In this document: positions 8,133 to 17,111 of the stretch, one piece after another
Numbering within the stretch: the first letter of the stretch is position 1
Layout: every line of letters begins with the position of its first letter
Made by a program: the position numbers and the translations under genes
From: Streptomyces noursei
GTDB taxonomy: Bacteria; Actinomycetota; Actinomycetes; Streptomycetales; Streptomycetaceae
Assembly (NCBI RefSeq): GCF_016917755.1
Contig: NZ_CP070326.1
Span: forward strand, 3,100,001-3,164,000
Reading direction: 5' to 3'
DNA length: 64,000 bases
The notes under the pieces: generated by a model
The model's input: only the letters and a program-made list of their open reading frames with translations
Told to the model about the DNA's origin: nothing
Databases searched by the model: none

Positions 8133-9452
8133 ATGCCGATCCCACACGCCCCGACGCGGGACACCGCGCGGCCCGGCCAGGACACCGCCCGGCGCGACGG
8201 GGAGATCCTCGCCGCCCTCGACACCGCCCCCGAAGGCGCCCTGCGCCGGATGGCCGGTTCCCCCGCCGCGTTCTTCCGGGGCGCGGCGCCCCTGTTCCAC
8301 CACGACCTGGCGGAGTCCGGCGCGGGCGCGCAGGGCACGCCGTATCTGGACGAGCGGACCGCCCGGGTGTGGATCCACGGCGATCTGCACGCCGGGAGCT
8401 TCGGCGGGTATCTGGACGCCACGGGCCGTCTGGTGTTCGGCGTCACCGGATCGGGTGAGTCCTACGTCGGCCCGTTCACCTGGGACCTGAAGCGGTGCGC
8501 GGCCTCGGTGGCGCTGCTCGGGCACGCCCGGGGGCTGAGCGATGCCCGGATCACCGAGCTGGTGCGGGCCTTCGCCGCGGCCTATCGGGAGCACATCCAT
8601 GCGCTGGCCTCCGACGCGGACACCGCGCCGCCGTGCACCCTGGACACCGCCGACGGCCCGCTGCTCGCGGTGCTGCGCGCGGCCCGCGGCCGGACCCGGG
8701 CCGGGCTGCTGGCGTCGCGGACCGAGCGGTGCGACGGCGAGCGGCGCCTCGCGGTCGGGCACGACGGCGTCGAGCTGGACGCGGCGGCCCGCTACACGAT
8801 CCTGGCGGCGTTCGACGGCTATCTGGAGACGCTGCCGGAGAGCTCCCTGGCCCGCCCGGAGGCGTACCGGATCAAGGACGTGGTGGGCCGGCGCGGCACC
8901 GGCACGGCCGACGCGGAGGCGTACGACCTGCTGCTGGAGGGCGGCAGCGACGTCCTGGAGAGCGATGTGGTGCTCACCATGCGGCGGGCGCGGACCCCGT
9001 CGCTCGCCCGGTACCGCCCCCTCCCCGACGTCGCCGAGCACGTCCGGCACGACGGACAGCTGGCGGTGCTGGCGCGGTGCGCCCTCCAGACGCACGCCGA
9101 TCCCTGGCTGGGCTGGACCGCGCTGGACGGCGCGGGCCTGGTCGTCGGCGAGGTCTCGCCGTACACCACCGGGCTGGACTGGTCCGGCCTGGACGACCCC
9201 GAGGAGTTCGCCGCGGCCGTCGTCGGGCTGGGCCGGGTCACCGCCGCGGCGCACGCCGCGGGGGACGGCAAGGCCCGGCATCCGCTGGTGCCGTTCCGGC
9301 CCGAGCGGGCCATCGACGCGGCCCTGGCGGCCGACGAGGACGGCTTCGGCCCGCTGCTGGCGGACTTCGCGCACTCCGGTGCGGCCCGCGCCCGTGCCGA
9401 CCACGCGCTCTTCGTCGAGTTGCTCCGGGACGGTCGATTCCCGGTCCGGTAG
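8133..9452 (+). CDS. DUF2252 family protein with altered signature motifs
   Basis: A 439-residue protein of the DUF2252 family, related in fold to aminoglycoside phosphotransferases. Recognisable blocks are SPAAFFRGAAP (43-53), GDLHAGSF (83-90) and VGPFTWDLKRCAAS (112-125). Family members normally read GDxHxxNFG and then NDFDE. Here the Asn is Ser and the acidic block is TGSGE (107-109 region), so probable metal or nucleotide ligands are missing. The start has GGAGG about 10 nt upstream. It is transcribed divergently from dnaE. No substrate is known; it may be an inactive paralogue. Confidence 0.8.
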   Translation: MPIPHAPTRDTARPGQDTARRDGEILAALDTAPEGALRRMAGSPAAFFRGAAPLFHHDLAESGAGAQGTPYLDERTARVWIHGDLHAGSFGGYLDATGRLVFGVTGSGESYVGPFTWDLKRCAASVALLGHARGLSDARITELVRAFAAAYREHIHALASDADTAPPCTLDTADGPLLAVLRAARGRTRAGLLASRTERCDGERRLAVGHDGVELDAAARYTILAAFDGYLETLPESSLARPEAYRIKDVVGRRGTGTADAEAYDLLLEGGSDVLESDVVLTMRRARTPSLARYRPLPDVAEHVRHDGQLAVLARCALQTHADPWLGWTALDGAGLVVGEVSPYTTGLDWSGLDDPEEFAAAVVGLGRVTAAAHAAGDGKARHPLVPFRPERAIDAALAADEDGFGPLLADFAHSGAARARADHALFVELLRDGRFPVR

Positions 9453-9497
9453 CCCATCCGGCCCGCCCCCTTAGTAACCCTTTAGCCCGTCCCATGG

Positions 9498-9503
9498 CAC
9501 ACT
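9498..9503 (+). promoter_or_regulatory. putative -10 box for a leaderless membrane-protein gene
   Basis: CACACT lies 8 nt before ATG 9512, with no ribosome site between. It resembles the TAGACT-8-GTG arrangement at 63.2 kb but lacks the first T of the consensus, so support is moderate. Confidence 0.3.
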
Positions 9504-9511
9504 CGCTGACG

Positions 9512-10168
9512 ATGGACATCTCTGCGGCACACCTGCGGGCACTGCGCGCGGCGCTCTTCACGGCGCTGTGCGTGACGCTGTCCTCGGCATCCCATGTGCT
9601 GCTCTCCCGTATGCCGCTGCCGCCGGTCACCGTCGCCGTGACCGGCGTCGCGGTGTTCGCGCTCGCCTACGCCCTGGCCGGCCGCGAGCGCGGCTACTGG
9701 CGGATCGCCGGGCTGCTGCTCCCCCTGGAGCTCGCCGCCGACGCGGTCTTCAGCCTCGGCCAGGACACCTGCTACGGCACGGACGGGACCCAGGCCGCCC
9801 CGGTCCACTCGCTGAGCACGATGCTGCTCTGCGGCGGCGGACCGGTCGGCGGCCCGCTGGCCCAGCTCTCCCGCGAGGGCGGCGCGCCGGCCCAGGTCTG
9901 GCTGCTGCTGCTCGCCGCGCACCTGGCCGTCGGGCTGCTGGCGGCCGGCTGGCTGCGCCGCGGCGAGGCCGCGCTGGTGCGGCTGCTGGGCGCGGTGGCC
10001 GGCTTCGCCTTCCGTCCGATGCTGATCGCGGCCGCGGTCCTGGGCCGGGTCCTGGCGCCGCGTCGCCCGGTGCCCGCCCCCGTGCGGAGCGGTCCGGTCG
10101 CCCGGTCCGTTCCCCTGCTCGTGCACTCCGTGGTGCGCCGCGGGCCGCCCTGCGCGCTCGCCGCCTGA
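9512..10168 (+). CDS. integral membrane protein, unknown function
   Basis: A 218-residue protein with about five hydrophobic segments (ALFTALCVTLSS, VTVAVTGVAVFALAYAL, RIAGLLLPLELAADAVF, VWLLLLAAHLAVGLLAAG and AVAGFAFRPMLIAAAVL). It ends in a basic Pro/Arg-rich cytoplasmic tail. No enzyme motif is seen. One Cys lies in QDTCYG and another in MLLCGGG. Two starts are possible, ATG 9494 and ATG 9512. Neither has a ribosome site, and 9512 is preceded by a -10-like CACACT, so I chose it. It lies 60 nt after the DUF2252 gene and upstream of the thioredoxin pair on the same strand. Confidence 0.68.
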   Translation: MDISAAHLRALRAALFTALCVTLSSASHVLLSRMPLPPVTVAVTGVAVFALAYALAGRERGYWRIAGLLLPLELAADAVFSLGQDTCYGTDGTQAAPVHSLSTMLLCGGGPVGGPLAQLSREGGAPAQVWLLLLAAHLAVGLLAAGWLRRGEAALVRLLGAVAGFAFRPMLIAAAVLGRVLAPRRPVPAPVRSGPVARSVPLLVHSVVRRGPPCALAA

Positions 10169-10276
10169 CGGCCCTCCCGGGCCCGGCGGCCGGCGCACGC
10201 CCTCAGGGCGCAGACGCCTCCCGGTAGCACGCACCCCCGTCCCCACGGACCACGGAACCCACGGAGCAGAACAGTC

Positions 10277-11125
10277 ATGAGCAACCGCAACAGTCAGGCC
10301 AACAAGCAGGCAGCCCGTGAGCGGCTGCGCGCCGAGCGCGAGCGGCAGGCCAAGAAGGAGCGCACCCGCCGGCAGCTGATCGTCGGCGGCTCGGTCGTCG
10401 CGGTGCTGGCGGTGGCCGGCGGCATCGGTCTGGCGGTCGCCAACTCCGGCGGCGGTGACAGCGGCGGCGGCTCGGGCGCCGACGTCTGGGCGAAGGCCGC
10501 CAAGGCCAAGCCGGTCCCGCCGGCGAACACCAGCGGCCCCAACGGCACCACCGTGGTCGTCGGCAAGTCCGACGCCAAGAACAGCCTGGAGCTCTTCGAG
10601 GACCCGCGCTGCCCCGGCTGCGCCGCCTTCGAGGAGACCGTCGGCTCCCAGATCGAGAAGGACGTCAGCGACGGCAAGTACAAGGCGACGTACCACCTGG
10701 GCACCTTCCTGGACGGCAACCTCCAGGGCACCGGTTCCAAGAACGCGCTGAGCGCGCTGGGCGCCGCGCTGAACGTCTCCCCGGACGCCTTCCTGAAGTA
10801 CAAGTACGCGCTGTACTCCAAGGAGTTCCACCCGGAGGAGATGGGCCCGGACAAGTTCGCCGACGACAGCTACCTGATCAAGGTGGCCGACACCGTCCCC
10901 GCGCTGAAGGGCAACGCCGCCTTCCAGAAGGCCGTCAAGGGCGGCACGTACGACGCCTGGGCGATGGCGATGTCCAAGGAGTTCGACTCGCACAAGGACG
11001 TCCGCAGCACCCCGACGGTGCGGATGAACGGCACGGTCCTGGGCACCCAGTCCGCCCAGGGGCCGGTCGCGCCGTCCACGGTCGCGGACTTCAACGCGCA
11101 GGTGGAGAAGAACCTCAAGAAGTGA
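10277..11125 (+). CDS. membrane-anchored DsbA-family thioredoxin (copy 1)
   Basis: A 282-residue thiol:disulfide oxidoreductase-like protein. A Lys/Arg/Gln-rich cytoplasmic N-terminus (MSNRNSQANKQAARER) precedes one membrane anchor at about 34-56. A Gly/Ser linker leads to an extracytoplasmic DsbA-like domain with CPGC at 112-115 and the cis-Pro loop STPTV near the C-terminus. It probably makes or reshuffles disulfides in exported proteins. The paralogue at 11458 shares the N-terminus almost word for word. The ATG start is supported by GGAGC upstream and by the shared N-terminus. Confidence 0.88.
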   Translation: MSNRNSQANKQAARERLRAERERQAKKERTRRQLIVGGSVVAVLAVAGGIGLAVANSGGGDSGGGSGADVWAKAAKAKPVPPANTSGPNGTTVVVGKSDAKNSLELFEDPRCPGCAAFEETVGSQIEKDVSDGKYKATYHLGTFLDGNLQGTGSKNALSALGAALNVSPDAFLKYKYALYSKEFHPEEMGPDKFADDSYLIKVADTVPALKGNAAFQKAVKGGTYDAWAMAMSKEFDSHKDVRSTPTVRMNGTVLGTQSAQGPVAPSTVADFNAQVEKNLKK

Positions 11126-11457
11126 CCCCCGGGTCCTGACGCCGGGGCACACCCCCGGCACCGGCATCGGCATCGGCCGGCGTGCACCGCGCACGCCGGC
11201 CGATGCCAAATCTTGACCCGGTTTCCCGTCGTGCTCATGGCAGACTCCCGGCCATGCAGGGGAGGGGAGTCCACCCGGCGGTCCGGCCGGGGGGCCGACC
11301 GGGGGTGAGGGGGGTACCTCCGCTCGTCGGGCACCTGGCCGGCGGGCTGCTCGCGCACGGGGTACACGGGGTACGCCGCCGCGGCCCGCCGTCCCGGCCG
11401 CCGTCTGACACCCGCATCGCCCCAGCCAGCGCCGCACCGAAGGATCGGACACCCCCC
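11126..11457. other. intergenic stretch between the two thioredoxin genes
   Basis: 332 nt. It holds a terminator for the first gene, then a TTGACC element at 11213 and a CAGACT hexamer at 11241-11246, 7 nt before an ATG at 11254. That ATG is in frame with the second thioredoxin and would add 68 low-complexity residues. I regard this as untranslated leader because the paralogue lacks it and the ATG at 11458 has AAGGA upstream. Confidence 0.5.
11170..11206 (+). terminator. terminator after thioredoxin copy 1
   Basis: A perfect 15-bp stem (11170-11184 with 11192-11206) with a 7-nt loop, 44 nt after the stop codon. It implies that the two paralogues are largely separate transcription units. Confidence 0.8.
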
Positions 11458-12390
11458 ATGAGCAACCGCAACACCCAGGAGAACAAGCAGGCCGCCCGCG
11501 AGCGGATCCGCGCCCAGCGCGAGAAGGAGAAGAAGAAGGAGCGGCTGCGCCGCCAACTCATCGTGGCGGTCTCGGCCGTGGGCGTCCTGGCGATCGCCGG
11601 CGGCATCGGCTTCGCCGTGATGAAGGCGAACCAGCCGACCGGCTGGGAGGCCGCCAAAGAGGCCAAGTTGGTGACTCCGGCGCACACCCAGGGCGACAAG
11701 GGCACCGAGATCCTGATCGGCGACAAGAACGCCAAGCAGACGCTGGAGGTGTTCGAGGACGTCCGCTGCCCGGCGTGCGCGGCCTTCGAGCAGAGCACCG
11801 GCGAGGAGTTGCTCAAGGACCTCCACGACGGCCGCTTCAAGGTCCGTTACACCATGTACTCGTTCATCGACGACATGCAGGGCGGCGAGGGCTCCAAGAA
11901 CGCGCTGAGCGCGCTGGGCGCGGCGCTGAACATCAGCCCGGAGGCGTTCTTGAAGTACAAGTCGGCGCTGTACTCCGCCAAGTACCACCCCGACGAGCGC
12001 GAGGACCTCTACGCCAAGGACTCCGAGCTGCTCAAAGTGGCCGGCGACGTACCGGAGTTGAAGGGCAACAAGGCGTTCGAGAAGCAGGTCAAGGACGGCA
12101 CCTACGACCGCTGGGCGATGGAGATGACCGCGCTGTTCGGGCGTAAGGGCGTGCGCGGCACCCCCACCTTCATGCACGGCGACAAGAAGCTGACGATGGC
12201 GGAGATCCCGCAGCAGAAGATGACGCAGGAGCAGTACAACCAGCTCGCGCGGGCCAACTTCCGCAAGATGATCGACGCGGAGTTCGGCCCGGCGAAGGGC
12301 GGCGACGCGGGCAAGGGTCAGGACGCCGGCAAGGACGGCGGCGGCCAGGGCATCGCCAAGGGTGAGAAGGACCCGACCGGCGGCAACTGA
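11458..12390 (+). CDS. membrane-anchored DsbA-family thioredoxin (copy 2)
   Basis: 310 residues, paralogous to the gene just upstream. The N-terminus MSNRNTQENKQAARER is followed by one membrane segment (about 34-55). An extracytoplasmic DsbA-like domain carries CPAC at 104-107 and the cis-Pro loop GTPTF, and the tail is Gly/Lys/Asp-rich. The dipeptide inside the active site differs between copies (PG versus PA), which in this family tunes redox potential, so the two may act on different partners. The ATG is preceded by AAGGA, and the alignment of N-termini supports it over the upstream in-frame ATG at 11254. It converges on the hydrolase gene. Confidence 0.88.
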   Translation: MSNRNTQENKQAARERIRAQREKEKKKERLRRQLIVAVSAVGVLAIAGGIGFAVMKANQPTGWEAAKEAKLVTPAHTQGDKGTEILIGDKNAKQTLEVFEDVRCPACAAFEQSTGEELLKDLHDGRFKVRYTMYSFIDDMQGGEGSKNALSALGAALNISPEAFLKYKSALYSAKYHPDEREDLYAKDSELLKVAGDVPELKGNKAFEKQVKDGTYDRWAMEMTALFGRKGVRGTPTFMHGDKKLTMAEIPQQKMTQEQYNQLARANFRKMIDAEFGPAKGGDAGKGQDAGKDGGGQGIAKGEKDPTGGN

Positions 12391-12443
12391 CCGCCGCGGC
12401 AGGCCGATCGGGGCCCCTCGCGCCCCGGTGCCCTGGGGGCAGG

Positions 12444-12473
12444 GCCGGCGTTCCGGGCATACCGGAAGCCGGC
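12444..12473. terminator. hairpin between converging genes
   Basis: The arms GCCGGC-g-TTCCGG and CCGGAAGCCGGC pair as 12 bp with one bulged base and a 5-nt loop. It lies between the stops of thioredoxin copy 2 and the hydrolase. Confidence 0.6.
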
Positions 12474-12493
12474 CGCCGGGGCCCGGCCGTCGT

Positions 12494-13117
12494 TCAGCCC
12501 CGCTCGGGCAGGTCGGCCAGGAACCCCAGCGCGACCTTCCAGGCGCTCTCCGCCGCCTCCGCGTCGTAGTCCGGCAGTTCGGGGTCGGTGAAGAGGTGGC
12601 CGGCGCCGGCGTAGCGGAACACCTCGACGTCGGCACCGGCCCTGCGCATCCGCAGGTACCAGGCGTTGAGCCAGTCGTGCGGCTCGTACGGGTCGGGGTC
12701 GGCGACGTGCAGCTGCACCGGCAGCTCGTCGGCGGCGGCACCGTCGGCGATGTCGGAGGTGCCGTGCAGCAGGAGCAGCCCGCGGGCCTTCTCGTCGCCG
12801 AGGGCGAGGTTCTGCGCGACCGCGCCGCCGAAGGAGAACCCGGCGTAGACCAGCCCGCGGTCGGAGTACGGGGCGACGGCCGCGACGGCGCGACGGAGCA
12901 GCTCCTCCTTGCCGAACTCGTCCTTGATCACGATGCCGTCGGCGACCGAGTCGGCGGTCCGTCCGCCGAACAGGTCCGGGACGATCACCTCGTGGCCCGC
13001 GGCCCGCAGCCGGTCCGCGCCGGCGTGCACCGCGGGGCGCAGCCCGCACACCGAATGAAACAGCACGATGGTGGAGGAACCGCTGGTCGCGGGCTCGACG
13101 GAGGCGGGCACAGACAT
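12494..13117 (-). CDS. dienelactone hydrolase family protein
   Basis: A 207-residue alpha/beta hydrolase of the dienelactone hydrolase type. The nucleophile elbow reads GFSFGG (Ser95). A candidate acid lies in VADPDPYEP (Asp140 or Asp142) and the catalytic His in GAGHLF (His174). Classical dienelactone hydrolase uses Cys at the nucleophile position, so this Ser form is probably a general esterase or acyl hydrolase. The ATG start has AGGGAAG upstream; the longer open frame beyond it is non-coding. No signal peptide is present. The substrate is unknown. Confidence 0.85.
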   Translation of the reverse strand: MSVPASVEPATSGSSTIVLFHSVCGLRPAVHAGADRLRAAGHEVIVPDLFGGRTADSVADGIVIKDEFGKEELLRRAVAAVAPYSDRGLVYAGFSFGGAVAQNLALGDEKARGLLLLHGTSDIADGAAADELPVQLHVADPDPYEPHDWLNAWYLRMRRAGADVEVFRYAGAGHLFTDPELPDYDAEAAESAWKVALGFLADLPERG

Positions 13118-13206
13118 CACTTCCCTGGGGTTGGATCGCTCTCCCCCCATCGTGCCAGCTACCGTCGTCGGGTCCGGCAGGAGCACACCGCACCGAGGAG
13201 GAGACC

Positions 13207-14316
13207 GTGTCCCTGGAGGCCGTGCTGCGCCCGATCGCCGTCGTCGGCGGCTCGCTCGTGGTCGCACTCGTCGTGGTCCGGCTGATCGACCGGACCCTGC
13301 TGCGGATCGACACCCGGCACCCGGAGACCCCGCTGTGGGGACTGCTGCGCCGCTGCCGGATACCGCTCCGACTGATGCTCGCCGCCGCCCTGTTGCTCGG
13401 CTCCTTCGGCCAGACCGGGATCCCGGTCGTGGTGCACCACGCGGTGGGCATCGGCCAGGCCCTGACGCTGGTGCTGATAGCGGCCACCGCCTGGCTGCTG
13501 GTGCGGGCCGCGGCGGCGATCGTGGAGTCGTCGTACGCCCGCTACGCGGCGGGCGCCCGGGACGCGGCACGGGTGCGGCGGGTGCGGACCCAGGTGACGC
13601 TGATCCAGCGGGTGGTCACCGCGGTGGTGATCGTCGTCGCGGCAGCCTCCATGCTGCTGACGTTCCCGCAGATGCGGGCGGTGGGCACGTCCATGCTGGC
13701 CTCGGCCGGCCTGCTGGGCATCGTCGCCGGTATCGCCGCCCAGTCCACCCTGGGCAACCTCTTCGCCGGGCTGCAGATCGCGTTCGGCGACATGGTGCGC
13801 ATCGGGGACACCGTGGTCGTGGACGGCCAGTGGGGCACGGTCGAGGAGATCACCCTGACGTTCCTGAGCGTGCGGACCTGGGACGAGCGGCGGATCACCA
13901 TGCCGGTGTCGTACTTCACCAGCAAGCCGTTCGAGAACTGGTCGCGCGGCGGCGCGCAGATGACCGGCGCGGTCTTCTACCACCTCGACCACTCCGCCCC
14001 GGTGGAGAAGATGCGGCAGCGCCTGCACGAGCTGCTCCAGGAGTGCCCGGAGTGGGACGGCCGGTCCTGGAGCCTGGTGGTCACCGACACCACCCCGTCC
14101 ACCATCGTGGTGCGCGCCCTGGTCACCGCCCGGGACGCGGACGCCGTGTGGGCGGTGCGCTGCCAGATCCGCGAGCGGATGATCGAGTGGCTGCGGACCG
14201 AGCACGCCTACGCGCTGCCGCGGATCGCCACCGCGCCCGCGCCGTCCGCCGAGGAGACCCGGCGCGCGATGCCGCCCGGTCCGGCGGCCGGCCCGGACGG
14301 CGCCGGGGCCCACTGA
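13207..14316 (+). CDS. mechanosensitive ion channel, MscS family
   Basis: A 369-residue inner-membrane channel that releases solutes on osmotic downshock. Four hydrophobic segments lead into the pore helix and beta domain typical of MscS: GIVAGIAAQSTLGNLFAG, then FGDMVRIGDTVVVDGQWG, then RRITMPVSYFTSKP. The cytoplasmic alpha/beta domain follows. The GTG start has GAGGAGGAGACC immediately upstream. It is divergent from the hydrolase gene and converges on the antiporter gene with only 34 nt between stops. Confidence 0.92.
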   Translation: MSLEAVLRPIAVVGGSLVVALVVVRLIDRTLLRIDTRHPETPLWGLLRRCRIPLRLMLAAALLLGSFGQTGIPVVVHHAVGIGQALTLVLIAATAWLLVRAAAAIVESSYARYAAGARDAARVRRVRTQVTLIQRVVTAVVIVVAAASMLLTFPQMRAVGTSMLASAGLLGIVAGIAAQSTLGNLFAGLQIAFGDMVRIGDTVVVDGQWGTVEEITLTFLSVRTWDERRITMPVSYFTSKPFENWSRGGAQMTGAVFYHLDHSAPVEKMRQRLHELLQECPEWDGRSWSLVVTDTTPSTIVVRALVTARDADAVWAVRCQIRERMIEWLRTEHAYALPRIATAPAPSAEETRRAMPPGPAAGPDGAGAH

Positions 14317-14350
14317 CCGGCCGCCCGTCCGGTGCACCCCCCCGCCGCGC

Positions 14351-15943
14351 CTACGGGGTCGCCCGCAGGCTCCGCACGTCCAGGTGGCGCAGCACCCGGT
14401 CGACGATCTCCGGGTCGGTGCCCGGCTCGCTGCGGGCCGCCAGCACCTCGTGCCGGGCGGCCGAGAGCATCTCGTTCTGGATCCGCTGGACCTTCTTCAG
14501 CCGGGAGATGCGCTTCTCGAACAGCTCCCGCCGCTCCTCGTCGACGATGTCCGGCGCGATCCGGGCCCCGATGTCGTAGGCCCGGCGGGCCAGTTGGTCG
14601 GCGACCTCGTCGGAGACCTCCTCGACCTCCAGGATCTCCTTCAGCCGGCGCTTGGACGCCTTGATGACCCGCAGCGCCAGCTCCCGCTCCAGCTCGTCCG
14701 CGGCGTCGGTGTCGGCCCGCACCCGCAGCTTGCGCACCAGCCAGGGCAGCGTCAGCCCCTGGATGATCAGCGTGGACAGGACCACCGCGAAGGCGATGAA
14801 CAGGATCTCGTCACGGGCCGGGAAGGGCCCGCCGTCGATCCCGTAGGGGATGGCCAGGGCCAGCGCCACCGAAGCCACCCCGCGCATCCCGGACCACCAC
14901 ATGATGACCGTCTCGCGCCAGCTCATCGGGATGTCCTCGTCGTAGTCCCGGCGCTTGTGCATCCGCTTGGCGAGCCAGGCGGCGGGCAGCAGCCACACCA
15001 GCCGCACCGCGACGACCACCCCGACCACCGCGGCGCCGGCGCCCAGCAGCGAGCCCCAACGGCCGGCGGCGGCACCGAGGATGTTGTGCAGCTCCAGGCC
15101 GATCAGCCCGAACGCGACGCCGGTGACGAGGGTGTCGACCACCTCCCAGAAGGTGTAGCCGGCCAGCCGGCCCATCACGTCGTCCGCGTCGACCGCGTAC
15201 TCGGCCAGGAACAGCGCGCAGGTCAGCACCGCGAGCACGCCCGACCCCTTGAACTCCTCGGCCAGGACGTACGCCACGAACGGCACCAGCAGGGTCAGCC
15301 CGATCTGCAGCGTCGGATCGCCGAGCCGCCCCATCAGCTGGTTCGTGACCCAGCCGAGCACCAGGCCGACCGCTATGGCGACGACGGCGGAGAGCACCAG
15401 CGAGCCCACCGCGCCGGGCACCGAGAAGCTCCCGCTGATCACCGCGGCCAGTGCGACGTGGTACAGCACGATCGCGGTGACGTCGTTGAACAGCCCCTCG
15501 CCCTCCAGGATGGAGACCATGCGGCGGGGCAGTCCGAGCTTGCCGGCCACCGCGGTGGCGGCGACCGGGTCGGGCGGGGCGACCAGCGCGCCCAGCACCA
15601 CCGCGGCGGCCACCGGCATCCCCGGCACCACCGCCTGGGCGACCGCCGCGACCGCCGCCGTGGTGGCGAACACCAGCAGCACGGCGAGCAGGAAGATCGG
15701 CCGCAGGTTGGCGGTGAACTGCCGCCAGGAGGTGCGCTGGACGGCCGCGTAGAGCAGCGGCGGCAGCACGATCGGCAGGATGTACTCGGGCGGCACCTCG
15801 ACGTTGGGCACGAACGGCAGCAGCGCCAGCACCGCGCCGGCGAGCGTCATCAGCACCGGCGAGGGCAGGCCCAGCCGGTCGCCGACCGGAACCATCACCA
15901 CCGCTCCGAACAGCAGGACGAACAGCAGGGCCAACTGATCCAC
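14351..15943 (-). CDS. Na+/H+ antiporter, CPA1 family
   Basis: A 530-residue protein with about twelve membrane segments filling the first 400 residues. They contain ALVAPPDPVAATAV and GEGLFNDVTAIVLYH, the paired Asp/Asn-Asp motifs of CPA1 exchangers that carry the transported ion. A cytoplasmic helical tail follows (LERELALRVIKASKRRL and VEEVSDEVADQLARRA). The GTG start has CGGAG upstream. It should help with pH and sodium homeostasis. Confidence 0.92.
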   Translation of the reverse strand: MDQLALLFVLLFGAVVMVPVGDRLGLPSPVLMTLAGAVLALLPFVPNVEVPPEYILPIVLPPLLYAAVQRTSWRQFTANLRPIFLLAVLLVFATTAAVAAVAQAVVPGMPVAAAVVLGALVAPPDPVAATAVAGKLGLPRRMVSILEGEGLFNDVTAIVLYHVALAAVISGSFSVPGAVGSLVLSAVVAIAVGLVLGWVTNQLMGRLGDPTLQIGLTLLVPFVAYVLAEEFKGSGVLAVLTCALFLAEYAVDADDVMGRLAGYTFWEVVDTLVTGVAFGLIGLELHNILGAAAGRWGSLLGAGAAVVGVVVAVRLVWLLPAAWLAKRMHKRRDYDEDIPMSWRETVIMWWSGMRGVASVALALAIPYGIDGGPFPARDEILFIAFAVVLSTLIIQGLTLPWLVRKLRVRADTDAADELERELALRVIKASKRRLKEILEVEEVSDEVADQLARRAYDIGARIAPDIVDEERRELFEKRISRLKKVQRIQNEMLSAARHEVLAARSEPGTDPEIVDRVLRHLDVRSLRATP

Positions 15944-16070
15944 GGTGGCTACGCTCCGGGGCGGTCGATTTCGATCACATTCCGCCCCAAGCCTGCCACG
16001 AAGTGATCAGATGCCCGCTTTTGCCGTCCTAGATGTCCGGAGTTGGCCCGACTCGGGCGCGGTACCGACG

Positions 16071-17012
16071 TCAGTGGCTCTCTTCCCGGACGGTGTCCAG
16101 CGCATGCTGGAGGTCCGCCGGGTACGCGCTCTCGAACTCGACCCAGCGCCCGTCCGAGGGGTGCTCGAAGCCCAGCCGCACCGCGTGCAGCCACTGCCGG
16201 GCCACGCCCAGCCGCTTGGCGAGGGTGGGGTCCGCGCCGTAGGTCATGTCGCCGACGCAGGGGTGCCGGTGCGCGGACATGTGCACCCGGATCTGGTGCG
16301 TCCGGCCGGTCTCCAGCTTGATGTCCAGCAGGCTGGCCGCCCGGAACGCCTCGATCAGGTCGTAGTGGGTGACCGACGGCTTGCCGTCGGCGATGACCGC
16401 CCACTTGTAGTCGTGGTGGGGGTGCCGCCCGATGGGGGCGTCGATGGTGCCGCTCATCGGGTCCGGGTGACCCTGCACCAGCGCGTGGTAGCGCTTGTCC
16501 GGCACCCGCTCCTTGAACTGCCGCTTCAGCGAGGTGTACGCGCGCTCCGACTTGGCGACCACCATCAGCCCGGAGGTCCCGACGTCGAGGCGGTGCACGA
16601 TGCCCTGCCGCTCGGCCGCCCCCGAGGTGGAGATCCGGTAGCCGGCCGCGGCCAGACCACCGATGACGGTGGTGCCGCTCCAGCCGGGGCTGGGGTGCGC
16701 GGCGACCCCCACCGGCTTGGCGATCACCACGATGTCGTCGTCGTCGTGCACGATCTCCATGCCCTCGACGGGCTCGGCGACGATCTCGACCGGCGCGGCG
16801 GCGGCCGGCATCTCGACCTCAAGCCAGGCGCCCCCGCGCACCCGCTCGGACTTCATCACCTCGGCGCCGTCGACCCGGACCTTGCCGGCCGACGCGAGCT
16901 CGGCCGCCTTCGTCCGGGAGAAGCCGAACATGCGGGCCAGCGCGGCGTCCACACGCTCGCCCTCCAGGCCGTCCGGTACGGGCAGGGTGCGGATCTCGGG
17001 GAAGCTGCTCAC
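16071..17012 (-). CDS. RluA/RluD family pseudouridine synthase
   Basis: A 313-residue RNA-modifying enzyme. An S4 RNA-binding domain occupies about residues 15-75 ([20 protein letters not shown]). The synthase domain carries the catalytic Asp in [15 protein letters not shown] and the later RTHQIRVHM motif. In this position next to lspA it corresponds to the RluD-type enzyme that modifies 23S rRNA, although the exact target uridines are inferred. The GTG start at 17012 has CATACT 6 nt upstream and no good ribosome site, so it may be leaderless. It is followed on the same strand by the divergent antiporter promoter region. Confidence 0.93.
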   Translation of the reverse strand: MSSFPEIRTLPVPDGLEGERVDAALARMFGFSRTKAAELASAGKVRVDGAEVMKSERVRGGAWLEVEMPAAAAPVEIVAEPVEGMEIVHDDDDIVVIAKPVGVAAHPSPGWSGTTVIGGLAAAGYRISTSGAAERQGIVHRLDVGTSGLMVVAKSERAYTSLKRQFKERVPDKRYHALVQGHPDPMSGTIDAPIGRHPHHDYKWAVIADGKPSVTHYDLIEAFRAASLLDIKLETGRTHQIRVHMSAHRHPCVGDMTYGADPTLAKRLGVARQWLHAVRLGFEHPSDGRWVEFESAYPADLQHALDTVREESH

Positions 17013-17111
17013 CCCACGAGTATGGCAGTCCCGCGGTACTGCCCTGCCCGGCGAGGGCCCCGGGGCCGGGACACCGGCGCGGAAGCGGGATGTGGTACGG
17101 GGCGCGGCCCG

